NCBI RefSeq assembly: GCF_016865485.1
Contig: NZ_AP024452.1
Location: 62,001-126,000, forward strand
Source: Luteitalea sp. TBR-22
Lineage (GTDB): Bacteria > Acidobacteriota > Vicinamibacteria > Vicinamibacterales > Vicinamibacteraceae
DNA length: 64,000 nucleotides
Reading direction: 5' to 3'
In this document: piece after piece, positions 53,601 to 61,076 of the stretch
How the letters are laid out: each line of letters opens with the position of its first letter
Position numbering within the stretch: position 1 is the stretch's first letter
Translations under genes and position numbers: made by a program
The notes under the pieces: model-generated
Seen by the model: the letters and a program-made list of their open reading frames with translations, nothing else
Databases searched by the model: none
What the model was told of the DNA's origin: nothing

Positions 53601-53751
53601 GGGCCGGGCTGCTCGCTTCGACGACCACTCCCGGCGCCGGGTTTCCAGCCGGATCGATGACCCGGCCGGCGAGGCTCTGTGCCCAAGCCGTCTCGGGCGT
53701 CAGGGCGCAACCGGCCAGGACGCCTGAAAGGGCCAGGCGGAACAGGCTCAC
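50686..53751 (-). CDS. TonB-dependent receptor with carboxypeptidase-regulatory-like N-terminal domain
   Basis: 1021 aa. GTG 53751 has GGAGG upstream. A signal peptide (AGCALTPETAWAQS) precedes a carboxypeptidase-regulatory-like domain (GRVIDPAGNPAPGVVVEASS). The plug follows (VVVSGELIRNLPTARSYNALLPLIPGV, IHGGRTNEGRLTLDGL) and then a long barrel ending in VRLSAEMDF-like RLSAEMDF. The last residue is Phe, the usual barrel signal. It imports an unknown large substrate across the outer membrane with TonB energy. It forms an operon with the kinase and regulator downstream, divergent from the GAF-type activator. Confidence 0.9.
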   Translation of the reverse strand: MSLFRLALSGVLAGCALTPETAWAQSLAGRVIDPAGNPAPGVVVEASSPALLERSRSARTDDAGRYHLEQLSVGVYSVRFTLDGLQMYQVDGVELRGPGAVVLNAAMTVEPVRLDVTVSGATPMVDAASASRDVVVSGELIRNLPTARSYNALLPLIPGVVTSDNGIVVNTSTVTFPIHGGRTNEGRLTLDGLTVGSPPSGNSAASYVVDVGRASGITFTIDSTLGESETSGLVMNVVADSGGNATRGSLLASGSNVALQSDNVTPALRAQGVTTARPFTHLHDFSSTVGGPILRDRLWYFASGRVGGSTLESPNIYYNRHAGDASQWLYAPDPARAAYSDRTFENASARLTWQITRRNKLSVFWDAQALCRTCTGATAGLSEPQRVTPEAVGVLGRRLDVTQVTWSSPVTSRVLLEAGYGGTYFGVGNFERVPNPTRGLIRVVEQCANGCAANGNIPNLVYRSQDFSDAHAGSYVWKAVLTYATGSHTLKVGYHHGLMTDDRTWFTNDQGLTYRVNNGVPNQLTQSISPWVNDARVGTDAAYLQQQSRLGRLTLHGAVRFDWARSWFPSQTLGPSRFLPQPIVVPATRGVDSYKDVTIRGAAAYDVTGSGRTVLRVSLGKYLEGAGASGIYATTNPTLRLPQTTGPFGPAGVTRAWTDANGNYVADCDLSNPASQDLRGTGGDLCGALSNARFGQYVLTNSYGPEVVNGWGVRPSDWNLSATWQQQLGRGSWLSVSYTRRWFQNFFAVDNLALTPADLTPFSVTAPTDPRLPDGGGYVVSGLYDVVPEKVGQVNNRIIDAASAGEWRQRFDGVDALLHLRMWHRFELVGGTSTGQSVSDNCAVRASVPELATTTTGTSAFGPGLNASAVTPTSPYCRVAYGVLTQFRGLVTYLIPRLDVQVSATMQSKPGQMLAAQYTASNAEVAPSLGRNLAGNAANVTVNLIRPGTLYGDRINQFDLRVGKMLRFGGIRTTFGLEVYNVLNSSAVLTYNPAFVPGGTWLQPQTMLAPRFVRLSAEMDF

Positions 53752-54186
53752 AAGACTCCTCCGGTCTCTCTGCGTCCCATAGGCGACACGAGGCGTTCCT
53801 TCGGAGCTCGTCGAGCTCTTCTATTGTTCAATTGACGGAAGACTGCAAGAAATTAGCATCCACGCTGGTACATCCGCAATTCCCAAGCGCATGGCGACCC
53901 GGCTACCGTGACCCTCGACTTACAAATGTTGGCGACGTCTCGGCTGAGGTAGTTGTCTTCCCGGCAGGCCACAAGCGTGTCACCGGACGCTCTCCGGTTC
54001 AGGTGCGCATGATGTGGCTGCCTGGGCTGGCTACCGGCGACGGCTGATACGCGCCGCGCCGGCGCGCCGGCGATGCGACGACCTCACCGCGACCGGCCAC
54101 CAGTCCCGGTCGGGCTTTCGTCATGCAGTCTCGATCGTCGGCACGCGGCCGCTGCGGCTCGAAGCCCTGCAGCGAAGGGAACCACC
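53752..54186. other. divergent regulatory region, 435 bp
   Basis: No gene. An AT-richer stretch at about 53815-53890 stands out in this GC-rich DNA. On the plus strand it contains TTGACG (53832-53837) and TAGCAT (53854-53859), 16 bp apart, a sigma-70-like promoter. It sits between the TonB receptor start (minus) and the GAF-type activator (plus) and probably holds both promoters. A short GC-rich palindrome (GCGCCGCGCCGGCGCGCCGG) lies near 54050-54070. Confidence 0.5.
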
Positions 54187-55797
54187 ATGATTGCGCAGCC
54201 CGCATCCAGTGACAGCGCTCAGTCCTCAGGCCGTTCAGGTCCGGCACGGACGGCGAATGCGTTCGAGCGCGCGGAGGTCGTGTCCCTCGGCGCGTGGGCG
54301 ATGTCGTCCATCGTCGCCGACCTCGCCGAACGCGTGTCGGTGGTCGCCCCCGAGGACCTCCGTGACGTCATCATCGACGGTCTGGGACGACTGGGCGTGG
54401 CGACGCAGATGGACCTCGTGACCCTGCGCGCCCCGGCGGCCGGGGCGTCAGGCGCCGTCCAGGTATACGAATGGCGACGGGATCGGGACATCGCGCGTGC
54501 AGACGATGCAGTCCTCGACGCCGACGCCGATCCCTGCGTCGGTGGACTCCATGTCGCGGCAGCGCTGCCCGTGGCGCTTGCCGGTGACGACCCCTCGTCG
54601 TGCGGCGTGCTCGCCCTGTCGGCGACACGCGAGTGCGCCCTGTCGCCGGTCATCACCGTCCAGCTGCGCATTGCGGCCGCCGTGTTCGGCCAGGCACTCG
54701 CGGTGCACCGCCACCATCAGGCGCGCGAGCGGCAACTGGCCGACTCACGGCCTCATCCGGCTCCTCGTGTCGGGGTCGCCGAGGTCGGGGCGAAGGCGCC
54801 AACCGTGATCAGCCGCAGCGAGCTCGACGACAAATGCCGTCGCGAGTTCATGCAGGACCACGTCGGCAGGTCGCCCATCCTGGGAAGGAGCCGCACACTC
54901 CAGCGCGTGCTCGAACAGGTACGGCAGGTGGCACCGACCGACTCGACGGTCCTGTTGCTCGGCGAGACCGGCACGGGCAAGGAACTGCTCGCGACGCATA
55001 TCCACGAGTCGAGCGCCCGGCGCGTCAGGTCGATGGTGCGTGTCAACTGTGCCGCCATCCCGAGCACGCTCATCGAGAGCGAGTTGTTCGGCCGGGAGAA
55101 GGGCGCCTTCACCGGCGCGCTCACCCGTCAGATTGGCCGCTTCGAGACTGCCGACCGCTCCAGCCTGTTCCTCGACGAGATCGGCGATCTGTCCGCCGAC
55201 GTGCAGGTCAAGTTGTTGCGCGTGCTGGAAGAGCGGTGCGTCGAGCGTCTGGGGAGCCCCAGGTCGGTGCAGGTGGACGTACGGATCATCGCCGCCACCC
55301 ACCGCGACCTCGAGAAGCGCATCGCCGAGGGTGCATTCCGCGAGGACCTGTTCTATCGCCTGAACGTCTTCCCGATTCGCGTTCCCGCCCTCCGCGAGCG
55401 AGCCGAGGACATCCCGCTGCTGGTGTGGCGCTTCGTGAGCGAGTTCTCGCGCATCTTCGGCAAGCGTATCGAGACGATCGCTCGTGAGAGCATGGCGGCG
55501 CTCGAGCACCATCACTGGCCCGGCAACATCCGCGAACTCAGGAACGTGGTGGAGCGGGCGATGATCGTGGCCCCGGGGCCGTGCCTGACGATCACGCTGC
55601 CGGCGACGCCGTCGTCGGCTCTCCCGGGGCGGGTGAGGCTCGAGGAAGTCGAACGCGAGCACATCCGCACGGTGTTGGAGAGCGTACGCTGGCGCATTCG
55701 CGGATCAGCCGGCGCCGCCGACCAGCTCGGTCTGCGGCCGACGACGCTCGAGACACGCATGGCCAAGCTCGGACTGACCCGGCCCAGGGTCGGGTGA
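54187..55797 (+). CDS. sigma-54-dependent activator with N-terminal GAF-like domain
   Basis: 536 aa from ATG 54187 (GAAGGGA upstream). Residues about 30-190 form a GAF-like sensing domain (ADLAERVSVVAPEDLRDVIIDGL, AGDDPSSCGVLALSATRE, VITVQLRIAAAVFGQALAV). The AAA+ core has GETGTGKE, intact GAFTGA and [12 protein letters not shown], and the end [26 protein letters not shown] is nearly that of the activators at 44802 and 45908. It is followed 149 bp later by the barrel/amidohydrolase/glutaminase run and is its most likely activator. Confidence 0.9.
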   Translation: MIAQPASSDSAQSSGRSGPARTANAFERAEVVSLGAWAMSSIVADLAERVSVVAPEDLRDVIIDGLGRLGVATQMDLVTLRAPAAGASGAVQVYEWRRDRDIARADDAVLDADADPCVGGLHVAAALPVALAGDDPSSCGVLALSATRECALSPVITVQLRIAAAVFGQALAVHRHHQARERQLADSRPHPAPRVGVAEVGAKAPTVISRSELDDKCRREFMQDHVGRSPILGRSRTLQRVLEQVRQVAPTDSTVLLLGETGTGKELLATHIHESSARRVRSMVRVNCAAIPSTLIESELFGREKGAFTGALTRQIGRFETADRSSLFLDEIGDLSADVQVKLLRVLEERCVERLGSPRSVQVDVRIIAATHRDLEKRIAEGAFREDLFYRLNVFPIRVPALRERAEDIPLLVWRFVSEFSRIFGKRIETIARESMAALEHHHWPGNIRELRNVVERAMIVAPGPCLTITLPATPSSALPGRVRLEEVEREHIRTVLESVRWRIRGSAGAADQLGLRPTTLETRMAKLGLTRPRVG

Positions 55798-55924
55798 GTA
55801 CGCCACGCGTTTCCGGAGGCACTCCGGAATATCGGAGTCGTCACGGAACCATCGAGTCCACCGGACGGCCTCCCCGGTGCGGAAATCGTCAGCAATCGCG
55901 ACGATTGAGACGTCACGACGGTCG

Positions 55925-55940
55925 TGGCATCTCGCGTGCT
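55925..55940 (+). promoter_or_regulatory. sigma-54-like promoter candidate before the outer-membrane operon
   Basis: TGGCAT-N5-GTGCT, with GG and GC 10 bp apart and only two mismatches to TGGCAC-N5-TTGCT; the best sigma-54 match found. It ends 6 nt before ATG 55947, so a transcript starting 12 nt after GC would begin just inside the assigned start; GTG 55962 would then be the likely start. Confidence 0.35.
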
Positions 55941-55946
55941 CTCCGA

Positions 55947-57539
55947 ATGGGCATGCGCTGCGTGCGACGCACAAGGGCAGGATGGAGCTCAGGTCACCGA
56001 CGGCCCGACTCGTTCGGCACGGTCGTCTTCGTCATCACCCTGCTCCTTGCGACGGGCGTCGCGCGCGGTCAGCCACCGGCGACTGCAGCGGACCCCGTCG
56101 CGCCTGAGGCCGCGACACCACAATCGCCGCCGACGGTCTCCTGCATCTCGGCGCCCGGCCAGCGGAGCACCTGTGCCGCCGACACCTCGGCGGGGGTGGT
56201 GCTCCTGCGCTCGAACGGTGACGCGCCCTGCCTGCTCGGCAAGACGTGGGGGTACGACCAGGCGAGTGTGTGGGTCTCGGACGGGTGTGCGGGGGAGTTC
56301 GCCACCGGGCCCGCCACTCCCAAGGAAGAGGCCGCGCCCCCGAAGGCGCCGCGCCACGTTCCCAACGTCGGGTTCCTGCTGTTCGACGGCGACAAGGCGC
56401 AGATCTACATGCGCTTGTTCAGTTACGGTCGGTATCTGAACCAGCGCAATCTGGACGAGACCTACGTCGATGCGTTCGGCAACACGAAGACCATCGAACG
56501 ACGGCAGGACATCCAGCTGCAGAAGTTCTTCCTGCCGTTCTCCGGATGGTTCCTGACGCCGAAGTTCCGCTACTACCTGTACGTCTGGTCGGCCAACACC
56601 TCGCAGGGGGACCCGGCGCAGGTGGTGGGCGCGGGCAACATCTCCTGGAACTTCAACCGGTGGGTCAACGTCGGCGTCGGCATCACGTCACTGCCGTCGG
56701 TCCGCAGCACCGAGGGCCAGTTTCCCTACTGGCTGGGGGTCGACGATCGACTCATCGCCGACGAGTTCTTCAGGGGCTCGTACACGTCGGGCGTGTGGGC
56801 CAAGGGCGAGCTTCACAGCACGCTGAAGTACATGGCGATGTTTGCCAACAACCTGAGCACGCTGGGCGTCAGCGCGGCGCAACTCGACAACCGGCTCGAC
56901 ACCCAGTCGTACTCGCTCACCTGGATGCCCACCACCGGCGAGTTCGGCCCGTGGGCGGGCTTCGGCGATTTCGAGGGCCATCAGAAACTCGCCACGCGTG
57001 TGGGCCTGCATTACACCCACAGCCTCGAGGACAGGCAGAGTCAGCCAGGATCGGAGGCCATCGAGAACACCCAGATCCGTCTCACCGACGGCAGTGTGAT
57101 CTTCACCCCCAATCTGTTCGGGCAGGGCATCACCGTCAACGAGGTGGACTACCGGATGACCAGCGTCGACGCCGGCGTCAAGTACCGCGGGCTGTCGCTC
57201 GAAGGCGAGTACTACTGGCGATGGCTCGGTGACTACAAGGGCGTCAACGCCAGCCGGGTCCCCGACATCAGCGACCACGGCTACCAGCTGCAGTCCTCGG
57301 CGATGGCCATCCCGAAGACCGTGCAGGTGTACTTCAGCGGCTCGCAGATCTTCGGCCAGCACGGCGATCCCTGGGAGGTGCGTGGCGGCGCCAACTGGTT
57401 CGTGATGCGGCAGCGCGGCCTCCGCCTCAACGGCGAGTGGATGTACGTCAAGGGCTCGCCCGTCGGCTACACCGCCTACCCCTACCCGGTGGGCGCACGG
57501 GGCACCGTCTTTCACGTGAACTTCGAGATGAACTTCTGA
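55947..57539 (+). CDS. outer-membrane beta-barrel protein with DUF3011-like module
   Basis: 530 aa. A signal peptide (FGTVVFVITLLLATGVARGQ) is followed by a cysteine-rich DUF3011-like module (VSCISAPGQRSTCAADTSAGVVLL ... CLLGKTWGYDQASVWVSDGCAGEF, about 60-120). A porin-like barrel with alternating strands follows (AQIYMRLFSYGRYLNQRNL, GWFLTPKFRYYLYVWSAN, LEGEYYWRWLGDYKGV) and ends in NFEMNF with terminal Phe. It resembles phosphate-selective porin-type barrels. It is the first gene of a five-gene run. The start is ATG 55947 or, if the sigma-54-like element is real, GTG 55962. Confidence 0.78.
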   Translation: MGMRCVRRTRAGWSSGHRRPDSFGTVVFVITLLLATGVARGQPPATAADPVAPEAATPQSPPTVSCISAPGQRSTCAADTSAGVVLLRSNGDAPCLLGKTWGYDQASVWVSDGCAGEFATGPATPKEEAAPPKAPRHVPNVGFLLFDGDKAQIYMRLFSYGRYLNQRNLDETYVDAFGNTKTIERRQDIQLQKFFLPFSGWFLTPKFRYYLYVWSANTSQGDPAQVVGAGNISWNFNRWVNVGVGITSLPSVRSTEGQFPYWLGVDDRLIADEFFRGSYTSGVWAKGELHSTLKYMAMFANNLSTLGVSAAQLDNRLDTQSYSLTWMPTTGEFGPWAGFGDFEGHQKLATRVGLHYTHSLEDRQSQPGSEAIENTQIRLTDGSVIFTPNLFGQGITVNEVDYRMTSVDAGVKYRGLSLEGEYYWRWLGDYKGVNASRVPDISDHGYQLQSSAMAIPKTVQVYFSGSQIFGQHGDPWEVRGGANWFVMRQRGLRLNGEWMYVKGSPVGYTAYPYPVGARGTVFHVNFEMNF

Positions 57540-57550
57540 CGCAGGCCAGC

Positions 57551-58666
57551 ATGACTCGCACCTTGATCTCTCGCGTCTGGCTTCCCCTTGCGGCCGTCGT
57601 GGCCGTGGTGGGCGGCGCCACGGCTGGCACGGCGCCGGCGTTCGCGCAGGGCGCCGACCGCTTCAACGACTCCCACTTCCACCTCACCAACTACGTCCAG
57701 GAGGGCATCGGACTGCGGCAGTTCCTCGCGATCATGGGCGAGCGCGTCGGCCGTTCGACGCTGTTCGGGATCCCGCTGCAGCAGCAGTGGTCGTGGCCCA
57801 ACTCCGGCGAGTTCGCGCCGACCTACTACCTGCACACCGACGCACCGCTCTACTACTACTCGTTCACCGACGCCTACATCGCCACGGCGTACCTGGCGCT
57901 GCCCGAGGCCGATCGGCGCCGCTTCGATCCCATGATCACCGGCTTCAACCCCGCCGACATGTACGCGGTGGACCACATCAAGCGCGTGCTGCGGACGTTC
58001 CCCGGCGTGTTCAGCGGCATCGGCGAGTTCAGCATCCACAAGGAGTTCGTCTCGTCCAAGATCGCCGGTGAGACGGCCAGCCTGATCAACCCGGCGCTCG
58101 ACCGCATCCTGGAGTTCGCCGCCGAGTCGGGGCTCGTGGTCATCGTGCACAACGACATCGACATGCCGTTCGGCAAGGTCGACACCGATCCGGTCTACCT
58201 CACGCAGGCCAGGGCGCTGCTCAAGCGTCACCCGAAGGCGACGATCATCTGGGCCCACACCGGCCTCGGCCGCATCGTCCGCCCGGTACAGGTCACCGCC
58301 GACGCCGCCGAGCGCCACCCGAACCATCTGCAGATCCTCGAGAGCATGCTGACCGACCCGGCGCTCGCGCACGTGTCGTTCGACATCTCGTGGGACGAGG
58401 TCGCCAAGTACGCGGTCAGTTCGCCCGAGGTCGTCGCGCGCGTCGCCGACCTCTTCAACCGGTATCCGGATCGTTTCCTGTTCGGGACCGACACGGTGGC
58501 CCCATCGGGCCCACAGCCGTACTACGCGGTCTTCGATCTCTGGGAGCCGGTGTGGAAGGCGCTGGCGCCGGACGCCAGCCGCAGGATCCGGCAGGGCAAT
58601 TACGAGCGGATCTTCGATGAAGGCCGCCGGCGGGTCCGCGCGTGGGAACAGACCGCCGTCAAGTGA
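57551..58666 (+). CDS. secreted metal-dependent amidohydrolase (amidohydrolase 2 type)
   Basis: 371 aa with a signal peptide (AAVVAVVGGATAGTAPAFAQ). The metal motif is NDSHFHLTNYVQEG at the start of the barrel; later VIVHNDIDMPF and IIWAHTGLG supply His ligands and FGTDTVAPSGPQ the catalytic Asp. This fits the amidohydrolase_2 (TIM-barrel) family, which includes decarboxylases and lactonases, so the reaction is unresolved. It starts 11 bp after the barrel gene and lies in the same operon as a glutaminase, which suggests hydrolysis of an amide or lactone outside the cell membrane. Confidence 0.87.
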   Translation: MTRTLISRVWLPLAAVVAVVGGATAGTAPAFAQGADRFNDSHFHLTNYVQEGIGLRQFLAIMGERVGRSTLFGIPLQQQWSWPNSGEFAPTYYLHTDAPLYYYSFTDAYIATAYLALPEADRRRFDPMITGFNPADMYAVDHIKRVLRTFPGVFSGIGEFSIHKEFVSSKIAGETASLINPALDRILEFAAESGLVVIVHNDIDMPFGKVDTDPVYLTQARALLKRHPKATIIWAHTGLGRIVRPVQVTADAAERHPNHLQILESMLTDPALAHVSFDISWDEVAKYAVSSPEVVARVADLFNRYPDRFLFGTDTVAPSGPQPYYAVFDLWEPVWKALAPDASRRIRQGNYERIFDEGRRRVRAWEQTAVK

Positions 58667-58695
58667 ACCCGCGCATCGAAAGGGAGAAAGGCATC

Positions 58696-59988
58696 ATGGC
58701 CATCACACGGAGTAACCGCCCGGCGGCGATCGGGATCATCGTCGCCGCGCTGTCGGTCGCTGCCTCCAGCACCGCCCTGGCGCAGGACCAGACGCCGGGC
58801 GGCGACACGGCGGCAGGCAGCGCCGTCAGCACCACGGCGACGCAACCGCAGCCGGCCGCCAAGCCGAGCATGGAGATCTACGGCTTCGCGATGCTCGACA
58901 TCGGCCACAACTTCAACACCATCAACCCCAACTGGTCCGACACCATGCGGGTCACCAGGCTGCCGTCGTTCCCGGGCGAGTTCGGGCAGGACAACAACGC
59001 CTTCGCGGGTGTCCGCCAGAGCCGGCTCGGCGTGCGGACCTCGGTGCCGACAGACCTCGGTGAGCTGAAGACACAGTTCGAGTTCGAGCTGTTCGGCGTC
59101 GGTGTGGACGAGGGCCAGACCACGTTCCGCCTCAGGCATGCCTACGGCGAGCTCGGACAGTTCGGCGCCGGTCAGTACTGGAGCCCGTTCATGGACATCG
59201 ACGTGTTCCCGAACTCGCTCGAGTACTGGGGACCGACGGGCATGGTGTTCTTCCGCAACGTCCAGGTCCGCTGGATGCCGTCGCTTCCCGAGGGACACAG
59301 CGCCATCCTGGGCGTCGAGCGGCCAGGGGCGAGCGGCGACGCCGGTGTGTACGCCGACCGCGTCGAGCTCCAGGGAATCAAGGCGCGGACGCCCCTGCCC
59401 GACTTCTCCGGCGCCTACAAGTACGCGCAGAAGTGGGGCTACGTCCGGGCCGCCGGCATGCTGCGCCGCATCAACTGGGACGACACGCTCGAGGACGCCG
59501 TCGACCTCTCGGGCGACGCCACCGGCTGGGGCGTGAACCTGAGCGCCAACTTCAAGCCGAGCGCCAGCGATGTCCTGCGGTTCCAGTACGTCTTCGGCGA
59601 GGGCATCCAGAACTACATGAACGACTCGCCGGTCGACATCGGCATCGTCAACAACTTCGGCAACCCGGTGCAGCCGATCCTCGGCAAGCCGATCCCGATC
59701 ACCGGGCTCGTGCTCTTCCTCGATCACACCTGGAACGAGCGCTTCAGCAGCACCGTCGGCTACTCGCGCCAGGACAACGACAACCTCGAGGCCCAGTCGC
59801 CCTCGGCGTTCCGCGACGGGCAGTACGCGCTCGCCAACCTGCTGTACTACCCGGTCAAGAACGTGATGATCGGCGCCGAGCTGCAGTACGGGCGGCGCGA
59901 GAACTTCTCGGACGGCTTCAAGAGCGACGGCGTCAAGATCCAGTTCTCGTTCAAGTACAACTTCTCCCACACCATCGGAGGTCAGTGA
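58696..59988 (+). CDS. DcaP-like outer-membrane porin
   Basis: 430 aa from ATG 58696 (AGGGAG upstream). A signal peptide (AIGIIVAALSVAASSTALAQ) precedes a DcaP-type porin: IYGFAMLDIGHNFNTINPNW, RLGVRTSVPTDLGELKTQFEF, RLRHAYGELGQFGAGQYWSPF. It lacks the usual terminal aromatic residue (it ends TIGGQ), which is odd for a barrel. Its stop overlaps the glutaminase start (TGATG). DcaP-type porins carry acidic small molecules such as dicarboxylates in Acinetobacter; here the substrate could be the product of the neighbouring hydrolases. Confidence 0.86.
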   Translation: MAITRSNRPAAIGIIVAALSVAASSTALAQDQTPGGDTAAGSAVSTTATQPQPAAKPSMEIYGFAMLDIGHNFNTINPNWSDTMRVTRLPSFPGEFGQDNNAFAGVRQSRLGVRTSVPTDLGELKTQFEFELFGVGVDEGQTTFRLRHAYGELGQFGAGQYWSPFMDIDVFPNSLEYWGPTGMVFFRNVQVRWMPSLPEGHSAILGVERPGASGDAGVYADRVELQGIKARTPLPDFSGAYKYAQKWGYVRAAGMLRRINWDDTLEDAVDLSGDATGWGVNLSANFKPSASDVLRFQYVFGEGIQNYMNDSPVDIGIVNNFGNPVQPILGKPIPITGLVLFLDHTWNERFSSTVGYSRQDNDNLEAQSPSAFRDGQYALANLLYYPVKNVMIGAELQYGRRENFSDGFKSDGVKIQFSFKYNFSHTIGGQ

Positions 59989-61034
59989 TGACACGCATCA
60001 GGACGTGGTTCTCGCTCGGCGCGTGCGCGCTCGGCTTCGTGGCGCTGGCCGGCTCGCCGGCGATCCACGCGCAGGCTCCTGCCGACGTGCAGAAGGCCGT
60101 CGACGCGGCCTACGCCAAGTACCGCACGCTCAAGGAAGGCAAGAACGCCGACTACATCCCGGCGCTGGCCAAGGTCGACCCCGGCCTGTTCGGGATCGCC
60201 GTCGTGACGACCGACGGCAAGGTGTACACGGCCGGCGACGTGAAGACCGAGGTCTCGATCCAGTCGATCTCGAAGGTGTTCACGATGGCCCAGGTCATCC
60301 AGGAGCAGGGTGTGGACTCTATCGCCAAGCGGATCGGCGTCGATGCCACCGGGGCGCGGTTCAACTCGATCATCGCCGTGGAAGGGGTCCGTACGGTGAT
60401 CGGGTCCGGCGCGCCCGAGATGAACCCGCTGGTGAATCCGGGCGCGATCTCGGCCACCAGCATGGTCAAGGGCGGCAGCTCCGACGAGGTGTGGAAGAAG
60501 ATCATCGGGTTCCACAACGCCTCGGCCGGTCGGGAGCTGAAGGTCCTGGAGGACGTCTACAAGTCCGAGTCGGACACCAACCAGCGGAACCAGGCGATCG
60601 GCGCGCTGATGCTTGCGTACGGCTACATCAAGGAGAACTGGCAGCAGGCCGTCGACCTGTACACCCGCCAGTGTTCGATCGGCGTGAACGCCCAGGATCT
60701 GGCCACGATGGCCGCCACCCTGGCGTCCGGCGGCACCAATCCCGTCACCAAGACGAAGGTCATGGATGCCGACAAGGTGCCGGGCGTGCTCGCGGTGATG
60801 GCGACGGCGGGCCTGTACGACGACTCCGGCAAGTGGCTCTACGCCACCGGCCTCCCGGCCAAGAGCGGCGTGGGCGGCGGCATCATCGCCGTCTCCCCCG
60901 GCAAGTTCGGCATCGCGGTCATCTCGCCACCACTCGACGACGCGGGCAACAGCGTGCGGGCGCAGCGCGCCATTGCCGACATCTCCAACGCGCTCGGCGG
61001 CAACCCGTACGCGACCAGGAAGGCAAGCAACTAG
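59988..61034 (+). CDS. glsA: periplasmic glutaminase
   Basis: 348 aa, with a signal peptide (ACALGFVALAGSPAIHAQA) that most bacterial glutaminases of this class lack. It hydrolyses L-glutamine to glutamate and ammonia. Serine-hydrolase-type motifs are present: VSIQSISKVFT (S-x-x-K), EPSGxxFNS-like ATGARFNSI, NPGAIS, and the late GVGGGIIAVSPGKFGIAV. The total length matches family members of about 310 aa plus the export signal. ATG 59988 overlaps the porin stop by one base. Export to the periplasm beside two outer-membrane channels implies scavenging of glutamine or amides from outside. Confidence 0.93.
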   Translation: MTRIRTWFSLGACALGFVALAGSPAIHAQAPADVQKAVDAAYAKYRTLKEGKNADYIPALAKVDPGLFGIAVVTTDGKVYTAGDVKTEVSIQSISKVFTMAQVIQEQGVDSIAKRIGVDATGARFNSIIAVEGVRTVIGSGAPEMNPLVNPGAISATSMVKGGSSDEVWKKIIGFHNASAGRELKVLEDVYKSESDTNQRNQAIGALMLAYGYIKENWQQAVDLYTRQCSIGVNAQDLATMAATLASGGTNPVTKTKVMDADKVPGVLAVMATAGLYDDSGKWLYATGLPAKSGVGGGIIAVSPGKFGIAVISPPLDDAGNSVRAQRAIADISNALGGNPYATRKASN

Positions 61035-61076
61035 GCGCGACGACGCCTGCAGGAGCGTCCGGCCCTCTCGCCAGCC

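Noticed and set aside
54115-54140. GG-N10-GC sigma-54-like match upstream of the GAF-type activator
   Set aside because: Only the spacing and ATGCA fit; the -24 part has three mismatches and such matches are expected by chance at this GC content.
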